60,244 nt of DNA. It comes from Candidatus Cloacimonadota bacterium (GTDB lineage Bacteria > Cloacimonadota > Cloacimonadia > JGIOTU-2 > B8-G9). The notes beneath the pieces were generated by a model, which ran no database searches, was not told the DNA's origin, and worked only from the letters and a program-made list of their open reading frames with translations. Both the position numbers and the translations under genes were made by a program. This document shows positions 47,244-57,083 of the stretch, piece after piece (the stretch's first letter is position 1; every line of letters starts with the position of its first letter). Location of the stretch: positions 1 through 60,244 of the forward strand of contig QMNM01000001.1 in NCBI GenBank assembly GCA_003647765.1. Direction: 5' to 3'.

Positions 47244-49143
47244 GAAGATATTACAGGGGGATGTGTGGCACAAGTATGTTGGTCTTGCCCAGCATTTATT
47301 TAACAAGTTACCTGCTGGGCAGAAGAAGGTTTATCGTGTTGGTGATGCGGTAATAGAAGTATGCAAGAAGAATCCTAGTGATTATATTCGGATAAGGGTT
47401 TCGGAAGAACGGGGGAAGGATGTTGCTATTTTCGCTACTTTTCAATGGGATTTTGCTGGGGATGAAGACCATTTTAAGTTAGATTTAGCTTTTTGGAAGA
47501 TAGATAGTGCAGGGAATATTGACACGATTTGGGCTGACCAGTTTGACTGGTATAATGGATATATCAATGAGCCTTTATGTGGTCGCTTCGGAGTAATCAA
47601 TCCTTTATCCTTCTATTTATATTTTTATGACAATCTTTCTCATACAACCACTGATAAGGAGAATGTTAGGGTTTGTTATGATAGGTGGGGTAATGAGAAG
47701 CGTGTTTTTTGTGATAGAGAACATTCTTCTTATACCAGAGCGTATGTTTACAGGTTTGATTTAGATTATAAGAAGCTCTCCTTTTCGGCTAAAAAGATAA
47801 AGACTTATACGGATAGTAGTTATTATGAGTGGCAATGGATGCATCCTTATTGTGAGCAATATGATCCCAATGATTGGCATTGGGATGATTGGTTGAATGC
47901 GTGGTCTTATGCCAAGTTAGGGAATCGCATATTTGAGAAGAAGTGGAAGTCTGTTTTAGATATTTATCCTTTAGGAGATGATATAAAAGAGCTTTATCTG
48001 GAGCATCATTCAAAGGTTCAGTATTTTGATATTAATGATGTTCCTTATAATCCTGAAGGGCAGGCTAGTGAATATTGTCCTGCCAGTCGTTATACTCATT
48101 ATCCTAGATATACGCAACTTGAAGAAGCGTATAAGCGTGATCCCAGAGCCAGAGCGAGTGTGCATAATTCCCTAAAGTATAATGGTCATAGTATTACTTT
48201 AGAGAATACGAAAGTTCATTGTTGTATGCGTTTTTATTATACGGGGTTGTATTATGAAAGAGATATTCCCTGTTTTGGTGGGAGAGATGTTTCAAAGAAT
48301 CCCATAAATGCTTTTATTGTTAACGAATCGGATTTTGTGTGGTGTTATTATGAGAAAAGGGATATGAATCATTTTTATGTGGATTGTATTCGTAAGTCTT
48401 TGGGTTCTTATGATATTCCGCAGGAGTTATATGGTCCTTATACTTATGTTTCCTGTTATGATCCTTATCAGCCTGATGGGTTTTTGGGTGCGGGAGTTCC
48501 CTATTGTCATGTAGCCCAGCATCATGGGTATGTGAAAAGAGTAACTTTTCCTGCTTTATCTTTATTGACCAGAAACAGGATGGTTTTTACTGCGAATTTA
48601 AGGATAATCAGGGAGTTTTCTTATGCGGATAATGTATTTGATGTAGTTCCGCTGGACGAGATTTCTTTTTTTACAGACAAGCATGGGAATGATGCGTTAA
48701 TTTTTGATAGAATGGTTTTAATGTATCCTGATCCTGCTTTTGAGAAATCTGATCAGGAGCGGTATAAAGGTTTCCTAATAGTTGATGATGCGGATTATAG
48801 TTATTGTGGATTGGGTTTTTCTAATCCTATTTTTTTCAAAGGTCCTTATTTTCTTCCTTTTGTTCAGTTTAAGATAGAGGATGATACTATTTTTTATAAG
48901 CCAAAGAAGAAGGAACATTTTGGGCAGAGTTTATTGAATCCCACATATTGGGATTGTATAATTTTTCCTAGAATTCCAGATGCAGGGTTTTTTATAGGGA
49001 AGCAGGGTGCTCCTCCAGGGTTAAAGAGTGTTTTGTTGGGGGAGAGAGTTTTATTAGATGTTCAATACTTGCAAAAGTATAAAGACAAGTGGTATAAGAA
49101 TGGTGATGAATTAGAAGATTTTAATGAAAAACTTTTAGGATAA
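47236..49143 (+). CDS. Large aromatic-rich structural protein
   Basis: 635 aa, unusually rich in Tyr, Trp, His and Asp (DEDHFKLDLAFWKIDSAGN, YDPNDWHWDDWLNAW). The sequence suggests a beta-propeller or beta-sandwich tail protein. It overlaps the previous gene by 8 bp and so is coupled to it. No known family recognised. Possibly a receptor-binding or tail-tip protein. Confidence 0.65.
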   Translation: MVKKILQGDVWHKYVGLAQHLFNKLPAGQKKVYRVGDAVIEVCKKNPSDYIRIRVSEERGKDVAIFATFQWDFAGDEDHFKLDLAFWKIDSAGNIDTIWADQFDWYNGYINEPLCGRFGVINPLSFYLYFYDNLSHTTTDKENVRVCYDRWGNEKRVFCDREHSSYTRAYVYRFDLDYKKLSFSAKKIKTYTDSSYYEWQWMHPYCEQYDPNDWHWDDWLNAWSYAKLGNRIFEKKWKSVLDIYPLGDDIKELYLEHHSKVQYFDINDVPYNPEGQASEYCPASRYTHYPRYTQLEEAYKRDPRARASVHNSLKYNGHSITLENTKVHCCMRFYYTGLYYERDIPCFGGRDVSKNPINAFIVNESDFVWCYYEKRDMNHFYVDCIRKSLGSYDIPQELYGPYTYVSCYDPYQPDGFLGAGVPYCHVAQHHGYVKRVTFPALSLLTRNRMVFTANLRIIREFSYADNVFDVVPLDEISFFTDKHGNDALIFDRMVLMYPDPAFEKSDQERYKGFLIVDDADYSYCGLGFSNPIFFKGPYFLPFVQFKIEDDTIFYKPKKKEHFGQSLLNPTYWDCIIFPRIPDAGFFIGKQGAPPGLKSVLLGERVLLDVQYLQKYKDKWYKNGDELEDFNEKLLG

Positions 49144-49154
49144 GGAGGTTTGTT

Positions 49155-50006
49155 ATGGCTTTCAGGTTTTCAACAGGGTTAAAGAACAAACTTTTAGGCA
49201 AGACTGTTGATATAATTGAGAATGGGTCTTTTAGTTCAGATGCATCTGGCTGGTCTGCTATTGATGCCACACTTCAGGCTGTTGAAGGTGGATATGAAGG
49301 TAAATGTTTACAGATTACTAACACGACTACTGCGAAAGGGTATGCATATCAAGGTAAGCCTGTAAAGATGGGGCATCGGTATATGCTGGAGTTATATCAT
49401 AAGAATGGGACTGCGAAGGGTAGGGTGAAGGTAGGACCAGACATAAATGATGGTTCTTATGTAGATCAGCAGTTAGATGATTCGGAGTGGACTCGTCATC
49501 TTTTTCTGATAGAAGTTCCTGATGATGTGAATACTATTTATATAACTCTTGTTGTGGATTCTGAAACTGCGAATGATACGACACTTTTTGATGAGATTAA
49601 GTGCACTTGGGAGGCTTCTTCTATTAAGGAGATTTTTAAGAATTCCAAGCTCATAATTTATTCAGGCACTCAACCTGATAGTCCTGATGAAGCTCCAGTA
49701 GGGACGAAGTTAGTGGAGATTACGAAGAATGCGAGTGGTAATTTTGATTTAGAGTTTGCGGAAGCGGAAGATGGTTCTATTGACAAAGTTCCAGTAGATA
49801 ACTGGTCTGGGTATGCTACTGCTGATGGAGATGCGGGCTGGTTTAGACTTATAACCAATGGAGATTCGGGGGTATATTCTGAAACAGATTGTCGTATAGA
49901 TGGGTCAGTGGGAACTGCGGATGCAGAGTTAATTATGGCGGATACACATATAACCAATGGGTCTATTCAGACGATTTCAGTGTTTAGGATAAGTATCAGT
50001 ATTTAG
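49155..50006 (+). CDS. Minor structural protein with carbohydrate-binding-like insert
   Basis: 283 aa, ATG after AAGGAGGTTTGTT. FSTGLKNKLLG, then IKEIFKNSKLIIYSG and VGTKLVEIT, and the end GWFRLITNGDSGV ... ISVFRISIS are shared with the 46443 product. The insert (IENGSFSSDASGWSAIDATL ... GHRYMLELYHKNG ... DDVNTIYITLVVD) looks like a CBM4/9-type sugar-binding jelly roll. Likely a host-surface-binding virion protein. Confidence 0.7.
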   Translation: MAFRFSTGLKNKLLGKTVDIIENGSFSSDASGWSAIDATLQAVEGGYEGKCLQITNTTTAKGYAYQGKPVKMGHRYMLELYHKNGTAKGRVKVGPDINDGSYVDQQLDDSEWTRHLFLIEVPDDVNTIYITLVVDSETANDTTLFDEIKCTWEASSIKEIFKNSKLIIYSGTQPDSPDEAPVGTKLVEITKNASGNFDLEFAEAEDGSIDKVPVDNWSGYATADGDAGWFRLITNGDSGVYSETDCRIDGSVGTADAELIMADTHITNGSIQTISVFRISISI

Positions 50007-50028
50007 AATAAGTATAGGTATGTAAGCT

Positions 50029-52311
50029 ATGGGATTTAAGGACAAAAAAGAGTTTAGTTGGAAAGTTTTTGAGAGAGGAGCTTATTGGACTATATATACT
50101 CATGTTGGCGTGTTTGGATGGAAGAATTTTTATTTTATTTTGAGGCAGTATGGAAATGTTCTTTTCTTGAGAAAATATAAATTTCCCGATGTATTACTAT
50201 GGGAAAGAAAGGTATATAATAAACCAGACTGGAAAGCTCTACCATTAGGAGCTGGGGTAGTAACACCATCTAGGATCTATTTTGCTAGATGGATAGATGA
50301 AGATGTAGGATGGATAGAACATAAAGATGATGTAGGGGATTATCCTACTTTCCATCCTATTTTATCGGCAGGTGGTAGAAAAGAAAATTTACAAGGACTT
50401 GCGTCTGTAAAAAAATGGTCAGCTACATTATACAGAGATGCTTATTTGTTTCATTGTGATGTAGGAGCACATCGTATTTTAGTTACTGATCTTGATGGGG
50501 GGTATATAGGAGAATTTGGAAGTTATGGTAGTTTACATGGGCAATTTAAAAAACCGCATCAATGTGCTTTATATTGGCATCCTGTATTTGGAGATATACT
50601 TTTTGTAGCGGATTATGGTAATGGGAGAATAACGGTATGGCAGATAGAGTCTATAAATCCTTTTAAAGTAAATCCAGTGGCAGGTGGGATTGAAGGTTTA
50701 GTTGATGATGATCGTCCGTGTGGGGTAGCGGTTTGGAGGAATCAACTATATATAAGATGTTATAAACATAAAGTAAAAGAATTTAAAATAAATTCGGATT
50801 TAACATTGGAGGCGACTGGAAATGAAGATTCTTTTGATTCTGATTGGGTTAATGGATTATGTATGTATTTAGCAAAAGATTCTAATTCTCTTGTTACTCT
50901 TGTTCAGAGTTATGCTGGTGAATTTCAGGCTTCAAGAGTAAATTTAGTTACTTATACAATAACTGCCATTGAAAATACAATGGAAGGTTCGGTAGGGTTT
51001 CGTTGCGATGCTTTGAGTTTTGGGATTGAAAATAGTTTTGGGTTTAGTATTCGTGCTGGACATCAAGGAGTATGGAAAGGATTTGATTTAGAATTTGAAG
51101 GGTATGCACCACCTCCTCCTGTTGTAGATGTTGATTTTAAATTTTCCTGTTCTGCGAAGCATGATATTCGTGCAATGATTCGCTCCTTTGGTTTCAAAGG
51201 ACGTGTAGAACAAAGGCAGATAATAGAATTTATATTCTTCTCTTTTTTAGGACATTCTAATTATATGTTTGGAAATGTAGATTTTTCCATAGACATGGAT
51301 ATAATCGTTACTGAATTTCTCACTGGTGAAAACATTTTCAATTTTAAGATGATAGCGAATGCTCCGCTGGTTTATACCTGCCATCTTGACACAAAGCCTA
51401 TTGAACTTGAAGGAGAGCTTATTAATTCTTCTTTTGTTTCCTGTTCTCTTGAATTACCTTCATTAGAGATTGTTATCAGAGAGAGTCCTGCAGGGAGCGT
51501 TGATTTACCTGCGATAGATATTTTTGGAGAGATAGAAGTTCCTGTTGTTGGTAATGTGGGTTTGAATTTAGCAAGGTTGCAATCATCAGGGCAGATAGTA
51601 AATCCGTTCTTTGTTGGTGGGCAGGCAATTGTGCCTGCAATGAAAGTTTCTGGTCTTATTTATCGTCCTGATTTAATCAGTGGTAATTTAATTTTCAGAG
51701 CTTTACAGACAAATGGAATTGGGTATGCGTCGCTGGATAGATTAGATATTCATTGTATTTTGAATGAGTTACAAATGAATAGTGAAATTCTTGTGAATCC
51801 TGTTTTGGTAGGAGAGTGTGAACTGGCTCTATTTGAAGTAAGGGCTGTTGAAAGGAAGGAGATTTCTTCTACTGAAGAAATTTATCAGAATGATGAATTG
51901 AATGTTGTTTCTGCTGAATATCCTGAAGTTGAAGGTAGGGAATTGTTAGGTGTTGCTGTAAATCTTTTGAACAAGGGAATTACGAAATTAGCGAATACTT
52001 CAAATATGGTTATAGATTTAGGTTATATAGACCTTCACAAGTCTGTAATAAATCAGTATTTGGAAGTTTTTATTAGTGGAAAATCTGACCAGCCAGCTAT
52101 TGGAGAGTTAATTATAGGAGATTATTCTTATTCAATTGATGAGTGGGTAACGGAAGGGGAGTGGAGGATTCTTGTTGGTAAAGGTTTGACAAGACGCACG
52201 GCTTCCAATCCTGATAAAAGATATATTCCTATTAAGTTAAAATTAGTTTCAGGTTTTGAGTTAAAGAGTGTGGTTGTGAAGGCAATACCAGTTGCTAGGA
52301 GAGGAAGGTAA
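50029..52311 (+). CDS. Structural protein with NHL-type beta-propeller
   Basis: 760 aa; weak ribosome site (AGGTATGTAAGCT). Residues about 130-300 contain NHL-like repeats (HRILVTDLDGGYIGEFGSYG, then ILFVADYGNGRITVWQI). Residues 360-760 are strand-rich, with repeated short segments of the kind ...G-polar-hydrophobic-...V. A final jelly-roll-like part follows (NKGITKLANTSNMVID). A palindrome variant (51327) encodes ENIF. Likely a tail or spike protein that contacts the host surface. Confidence 0.7.
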   Translation: MGFKDKKEFSWKVFERGAYWTIYTHVGVFGWKNFYFILRQYGNVLFLRKYKFPDVLLWERKVYNKPDWKALPLGAGVVTPSRIYFARWIDEDVGWIEHKDDVGDYPTFHPILSAGGRKENLQGLASVKKWSATLYRDAYLFHCDVGAHRILVTDLDGGYIGEFGSYGSLHGQFKKPHQCALYWHPVFGDILFVADYGNGRITVWQIESINPFKVNPVAGGIEGLVDDDRPCGVAVWRNQLYIRCYKHKVKEFKINSDLTLEATGNEDSFDSDWVNGLCMYLAKDSNSLVTLVQSYAGEFQASRVNLVTYTITAIENTMEGSVGFRCDALSFGIENSFGFSIRAGHQGVWKGFDLEFEGYAPPPPVVDVDFKFSCSAKHDIRAMIRSFGFKGRVEQRQIIEFIFFSFLGHSNYMFGNVDFSIDMDIIVTEFLTGENIFNFKMIANAPLVYTCHLDTKPIELEGELINSSFVSCSLELPSLEIVIRESPAGSVDLPAIDIFGEIEVPVVGNVGLNLARLQSSGQIVNPFFVGGQAIVPAMKVSGLIYRPDLISGNLIFRALQTNGIGYASLDRLDIHCILNELQMNSEILVNPVLVGECELALFEVRAVERKEISSTEEIYQNDELNVVSAEYPEVEGRELLGVAVNLLNKGITKLANTSNMVIDLGYIDLHKSVINQYLEVFISGKSDQPAIGELIIGDYSYSIDEWVTEGEWRILVGKGLTRRTASNPDKRYIPIKLKLVSGFELKSVVVKAIPVARRGR
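51327..51340. promoter_or_regulatory. Palindrome, one central change, in gene
   Basis: TGAAAACATTTTCA within the NHL protein gene. Confidence 0.7.
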
Positions 52312-54278
52312 TGGATTTAAATGAGTTAGTGAATTATTACAATCAGATTACGAATAATATTTCGGTGATAGGGAATGAGATTGTGAATTTTTCTGATGAA
52401 GTAAAGAGCGTTGTGGTTAACACTTTTACCGTGCCTGAAGGAGATGATGATCCGTCTGCCTATGATCATTTTGCAGGAGATAGCTGGACAGATTTTTTAG
52501 ATGAATTAGAAAATAAAGTTCCTGATATAGATATAGACATTCCAGATTTCAGCGTGGATTCTTCTGATTATAAAGCGATTATTTCGTCTTTAAATGATGC
52601 GTTGGATCAACTTTTTGAAGAAGCGTCTTCCTATGTAATAAACCTTCCTTCTATTTCCATTCGTGAAGGAGATGATATTCCTGATTATTCTTTTGAATAT
52701 ACTTATCCAGAGAATATTTCTCCTTCTATTCCAGAGTTGCCGACGATTCCCGACCCTTATATTTTTCAGATTCCTGATTTAGATATTGAAGTTCCAGACA
52801 AGGAGACTTTTTCTGTTAATGATTTATTGATTTACATAAATGATTATGTAGCACAAATTGTGGAGGCTCTGGATAGTATTTCGGTTAATTTAGATGTATC
52901 TCATGATTTCAATTTAGATATTGATACTTCTTTTTATAGAGACGCAAAGAGTCTTGATGACTGGAAGAAGGATTATGATAGGGTTTTAGGGTATCAGGGT
53001 CGGATTGATTTGAATTTGATTAAGGAAGTGGTGGAAGGGGAGCGGTTGGATTCGTATGTATTTTCAGAAGAAATGATAAAATCTCTGGCTGATTTTTCAG
53101 AGAGAGTAGTCAGGGTTGCTCCATTGAAGCATTTGAAGACTCTGGAATTAGAGAAAGAATTAGACCAGCTTTCAAGCGAAGCTGTATCCAGAGGCTTTTC
53201 TGATGATGTGATTGATGGGAGTCTTTATTATGATATTTCTCTACATAAGTTAAAAGTTAAGAATGAATTAGCTGAAATTAAAGCTAAAGTGCTTTCTGAA
53301 TACGGTGAGCGTGTGTGGAAAATGGTGGAGAACAAATCTGCTCTATTCAATATTTTTTCTTCTTTCTTACTTCTTTCTTATTTTTCATTAGTTGATATGG
53401 TTTCAAAGATTTATATGACAGAGATACGCAGGGTAAATCAGTATATTTCAATACTGGAGAGATTCTGGCAGTTGAAGATTCGGCAGGTTGATTCTTTGAT
53501 AAACAAAGTAAAATCCAATCTTTCTATGCTTGTTGCGGATGTGCGACAGAAGTTATTAAATGAAACAATTGATTTAGATAGTGAGATTTTTTCCAAACAG
53601 GCTTTGTCTCTATTGGTAGAGAATGTAAATCAGAAGATTCAGAGATTTTTGCAGACATTGAAAACATTTTCAACGAAGGTGCGGGAAGAAAGAACGAAAT
53701 TAGACCTTTATCAGATTAAGTCTTATTTAATTCAGCAACAGATGAGATTAGAGACGATAAAGAGCGACCAGTATATAGTAAAGAACAGGAATAATCTTCT
53801 TACTGCTTTAAGAGATATAACAGATATGGATATTTTGAGTTCCAAGCTGGATTTTATAAGCAGGAGTCAGCGGGCTAAATTGGAAGTAGTCAGGACTTAT
53901 TTAGATTATATTTCAACCGCATTGCGGAAGTATAACAATGTTCCAGATTTAACCAGACGGATTGAGAATTTGCGGGCAGAGATAGACAAGTTCTCTATTC
54001 AATCCAATGCAGAGAGCAGGATAAAGAATTTGTGGTTATCTACTATGGATGAGAGAGCGGGGAGAGATACTTTTGATTATAGATTGTTTATGAAGAAGGC
54101 TTTATTTGATGTGGACAGGGCTGTTGATTTTGCTTTAATGCATTTAAGGGACAGGTTGAATAAAGACACGACAAAGTATAGGATTTTAGGAGAGTATTAT
54201 GAAAGGAATATTCGTGGAGTGTTATCTGCGGCACATACAATTGTTTCCATGACTGATAAGCTATTGGAGGGTGGTTAA
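52311..54278 (+). CDS. Long coiled-coil internal/ejection protein, paralogue 1
   Basis: 655 aa, overlapping both neighbours by one base. Pro/Asp/Ile-rich N-terminal third (PDIDIDIPDFSVDS, PSIPELPTIPDPY) then about 400 residues of near-continuous helix (LKHLKTLELEKELDQLSSEA, RRVNQYISILERFWQLKIRQ). The same architecture is found in the next gene. Long helical proteins before the giant protein fit the set of virion-internal proteins ejected by podoviruses. A palindrome variant lies at 53659. Confidence 0.7.
   Translation: MDLNELVNYYNQITNNISVIGNEIVNFSDEVKSVVVNTFTVPEGDDDPSAYDHFAGDSWTDFLDELENKVPDIDIDIPDFSVDSSDYKAIISSLNDALDQLFEEASSYVINLPSISIREGDDIPDYSFEYTYPENISPSIPELPTIPDPYIFQIPDLDIEVPDKETFSVNDLLIYINDYVAQIVEALDSISVNLDVSHDFNLDIDTSFYRDAKSLDDWKKDYDRVLGYQGRIDLNLIKEVVEGERLDSYVFSEEMIKSLADFSERVVRVAPLKHLKTLELEKELDQLSSEAVSRGFSDDVIDGSLYYDISLHKLKVKNELAEIKAKVLSEYGERVWKMVENKSALFNIFSSFLLLSYFSLVDMVSKIYMTEIRRVNQYISILERFWQLKIRQVDSLINKVKSNLSMLVADVRQKLLNETIDLDSEIFSKQALSLLVENVNQKIQRFLQTLKTFSTKVREERTKLDLYQIKSYLIQQQMRLETIKSDQYIVKNRNNLLTALRDITDMDILSSKLDFISRSQRAKLEVVRTYLDYISTALRKYNNVPDLTRRIENLRAEIDKFSIQSNAESRIKNLWLSTMDERAGRDTFDYRLFMKKALFDVDRAVDFALMHLRDRLNKDTTKYRILGEYYERNIRGVLSAAHTIVSMTDKLLEGG
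53659..53672. promoter_or_regulatory. Palindrome, one central change, in gene
   Basis: TGAAAACATTTTCA, encoding KTF within the coiled-coil protein. Confidence 0.7.
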
Positions 54279-56119
54279 TGTCCACGATAGGTAGTTTAAT
54301 AGACGAACGAATTAATACGATTCTTACTGAATCCGCAGAGATAACTTCTGCTATAAATCATTATGTTGAAGAAATCAGGAGAAGGGGAAGCATCAGGATA
54401 ACAGCTCCGCCCCCGCCAGACATTGATTTTGATTTATATCCCTTACCTGATTTTCCGACCGAATCTCCCATATCAGATATAGATGAATTACCAGAGAGAG
54501 TTTATCCTGATAGGGATATTGTTGATTTTGATGTGTCTTCTTATCTGTCGGAGATAGAAGATTTGATTAAGGAAGTGAGCGTTCAGTCTCCTACTTTTGA
54601 TTCCATTAATTTGGAAGTATCTTCTGTATCTCCTCCAGAGATTCCTGATGAATTACAATCAATAGAATCTCCGACTTTAGATTCTTTACCTTCTTTTACT
54701 GCTCCTGAATTAGAAGGGATTGAGCGTCCGCTTCTATTCAATCCAAGATATGATTTTGATTTTTATCAGGATGATTTAGTTATTGAGTCTAAAAAGTTTT
54801 TTGAGCAGATAGATTCTCTATTGAATCAGGATTTACAATATGGGATATGGTTGAAACAGCTTATTGAAAAGAGAAGGTCGGATGTAGAAAGGGTAATAGG
54901 TTTTTATGAGCAGGTTATTTCTATTTTAGAGAGTAAGGATTTTCTTGAGCGTTCGGAGCTGGCTAGGCAAAGGATTGATTCTATCATTAGTGATAAATAT
55001 GACCAATATATTGAGCCTGTTTATGATGTTTATACTGCCAATGCTCCTGCATTTTTAAAGGAGAAATTGAGCAAGTTAGACCAGCAAATAGACAATCTTG
55101 TTAGTGGTCGGGCAGATGAGTTGGTTTTCAGTGAAAACGTTTTCAAAGATAAAGATAGGCAGGACAGGCTTTATGAGCTGATAATGAAAGCGAAGGAAGA
55201 ATTAAACAGGCAGGAAGAATTATTTGTAAACACTTTAGTTTCTCTACAAGAGCTTTTTCAGTCTTATGTTTTGCTTTATCTCAATCGGGTTTATTTAAAT
55301 GCGTATATTTTGTATGAGAAGGAGAATTTATTAACTGCTTTGCGGGATGTTTATATTGTGGTTGTGGGACGATATGTTTCTCTATATAAGGAAACTTATT
55401 CTGATTATTATTCTGTTATTCTCAAAAGAAGTCGGGCAGTTCTGGAGTATATAGATTCAATTTTGAGAAAGAACAATGCTTTGTGGCAGGCATATAATAA
55501 TCAAGTTTCTCTATTAGAAGATTTTGTAAATCAATATCAGTCTTTAGCTAGGACTTATAGTTCTCGTGTGGATTTTGAAGCTAGCAAAGTTTCTCTAATG
55601 GAGGGTATGTTTAGGATCAATCAATCCAAACAGGATTTATTTGAAGCTATTGCAAGGAAAGTGAGAAATATGTATTCTTTAAGAAAGGAGAAGATACAGG
55701 AGATACTTACAAAGGCAGATGCGGAGATGGGATTAGAGAGAATGTATCAGCAGATAACACAGGAGAAGGGCAGGGTTCTGGAGAATATTCAAAGGCTTCA
55801 ATCTCAAGTTTTATCTACTGATGTAATCAGGTATGGGAAGGAATTTAATAAATGGCTTGAAGATATAATGGTAGATTATAGGGCAAAAGTCAGGGCTAAT
55901 GCGGTAAAGATTAATTTATTATCGCAAGCGTATGATACTTTTGTGCGGAGGGCACTCAAGTATGCTTCCTATTTAAGAACAGCACAAGGAATGATTAATG
56001 ATTTTACAGAGAGATTAGCCCTGATGGCATTTAGTCCATTGGCAGAGATGTCTAATGGGCTAAATAGTGCAATAGATGCAGTAGTTAATGGTATGTATGA
56101 GTTTGTAGTGGAGGCTTAA
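54278..56119 (+). CDS. Long coiled-coil internal/ejection protein, paralogue 2
   Basis: 613 aa; start overlaps the previous stop. Same layout as its neighbour: a Pro/Asp-rich N-terminus (PPPPDIDFDLYPLPDFPTES) followed by long helices (LIEKRRSDVERVIGFYEQVI, SSRVDFEASKVSLMEGMF). It ends with a hydrophobic-polar tail. Likely partner of paralogue 1 inside the virion or in the ejection channel. A perfect palindrome at 55132 encodes ENVF. Confidence 0.7.
   Translation: MSTIGSLIDERINTILTESAEITSAINHYVEEIRRRGSIRITAPPPPDIDFDLYPLPDFPTESPISDIDELPERVYPDRDIVDFDVSSYLSEIEDLIKEVSVQSPTFDSINLEVSSVSPPEIPDELQSIESPTLDSLPSFTAPELEGIERPLLFNPRYDFDFYQDDLVIESKKFFEQIDSLLNQDLQYGIWLKQLIEKRRSDVERVIGFYEQVISILESKDFLERSELARQRIDSIISDKYDQYIEPVYDVYTANAPAFLKEKLSKLDQQIDNLVSGRADELVFSENVFKDKDRQDRLYELIMKAKEELNRQEELFVNTLVSLQELFQSYVLLYLNRVYLNAYILYEKENLLTALRDVYIVVVGRYVSLYKETYSDYYSVILKRSRAVLEYIDSILRKNNALWQAYNNQVSLLEDFVNQYQSLARTYSSRVDFEASKVSLMEGMFRINQSKQDLFEAIARKVRNMYSLRKEKIQEILTKADAEMGLERMYQQITQEKGRVLENIQRLQSQVLSTDVIRYGKEFNKWLEDIMVDYRAKVRANAVKINLLSQAYDTFVRRALKYASYLRTAQGMINDFTERLALMAFSPLAEMSNGLNSAIDAVVNGMYEFVVEA
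55132..55145. promoter_or_regulatory. Palindrome, perfect, in gene
   Basis: TGAAAACGTTTTCA in the second coiled-coil gene. Confidence 0.8.
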
Positions 56120-56120
56120 T

Positions 56121-57074
56121 ATGGCTACTTTTGATTGGAGAGAACAATTTAGGAGAGAGAATAGGCAGTTTTTGAAAGAGATAGAGCCATATATGGTTGG
56201 GATGATGGGTGGGCTTGGTGGTAAGTTTGGGAGAGGATTAGGGAAGGTTGCGAAGTGGGCATTACCTACTTTTGGTTTATACTGGTTTATGTCTGGGAAG
56301 AAAGAGAAACCACAACAACCTGTATCTGCGATCCCGCAGACTCCTGTTATTACACAGGAGCAATATGAAGCTGTAAAGAATATGGTAAAGGGAATGGTAT
56401 CTGGGGCAGGGACTCCTGATTATTTTACACAGGCTTTAAATCTCCCACAGAGTTTCCTACAACAATATCAGGATATTGTTTCGGCATTAGGGAAGACTCA
56501 AAAAAGGCAGAGTCGGGCATTAAAGAATTTAGCCAGTGCTATTCCTTTAGTATCAACAAGTGGGCTGGCTTACTGGAATCCCAATATTGTTTCTGCGTTA
56601 GAAGATAGGATTACGACTTTAGCCAGTATGGCTATTCCCAGAGATACAAGTTGGGATTCTCTGTTAAGAGCGAAGTATGCAAGGAGAGCATTACAGGCTT
56701 TATTGCCAGCGTATTCTAGATTAGTTTCTGCTACAAGGCAGACGATTACTCCTTCTGCTGTTGCTCCTAATTTATTAGTTCAAGCTATGCAATTAGAGAC
56801 TGCCCCACAGACAGCTTTATTACAGGCATTACCTTCTGTTTATGAATGGCAACAGAGAGCATTAATTGAAGCTGCAAAAGCTCAAGCAAAGGCAGAGCAG
56901 GAAAAGAGAGCATTGATTGATAAAGCGATACAGCAACAACAGGAGATACCAATCAAGGTAGCACAGGCATTATCAAGGTTGACTTTATCTCCAGAGCAAA
57001 CACAGGCATTATCCAATTTCTTATTTAGTCTTTTGAATTTACAGAGAAGTGCTTTACCAATTCCTACTATGTAG
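56121..57074 (+). CDS. Ala/Gln-rich virion protein with a hydrophobic segment
   Basis: 317 aa. Glycine-rich region followed by a hydrophobic segment (MVGMMGGLGGKFGRGLGKVA, then WALPTFGLYWFMSG), possibly membrane-inserting, then Ala/Gln/Leu-rich helices (QALLPAYSRLVSATRQ, IQQQQEIPIKVAQALSRL). It lies between the helical proteins and the giant protein, so is a likely small ejection protein. No family recognised. Confidence 0.65.
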   Translation: MATFDWREQFRRENRQFLKEIEPYMVGMMGGLGGKFGRGLGKVAKWALPTFGLYWFMSGKKEKPQQPVSAIPQTPVITQEQYEAVKNMVKGMVSGAGTPDYFTQALNLPQSFLQQYQDIVSALGKTQKRQSRALKNLASAIPLVSTSGLAYWNPNIVSALEDRITTLASMAIPRDTSWDSLLRAKYARRALQALLPAYSRLVSATRQTITPSAVAPNLLVQAMQLETAPQTALLQALPSVYEWQQRALIEAAKAQAKAEQEKRALIDKAIQQQQEIPIKVAQALSRLTLSPEQTQALSNFLFSLLNLQRSALPIPTM

Positions 57075-57083
57075 GAGTGAGTT

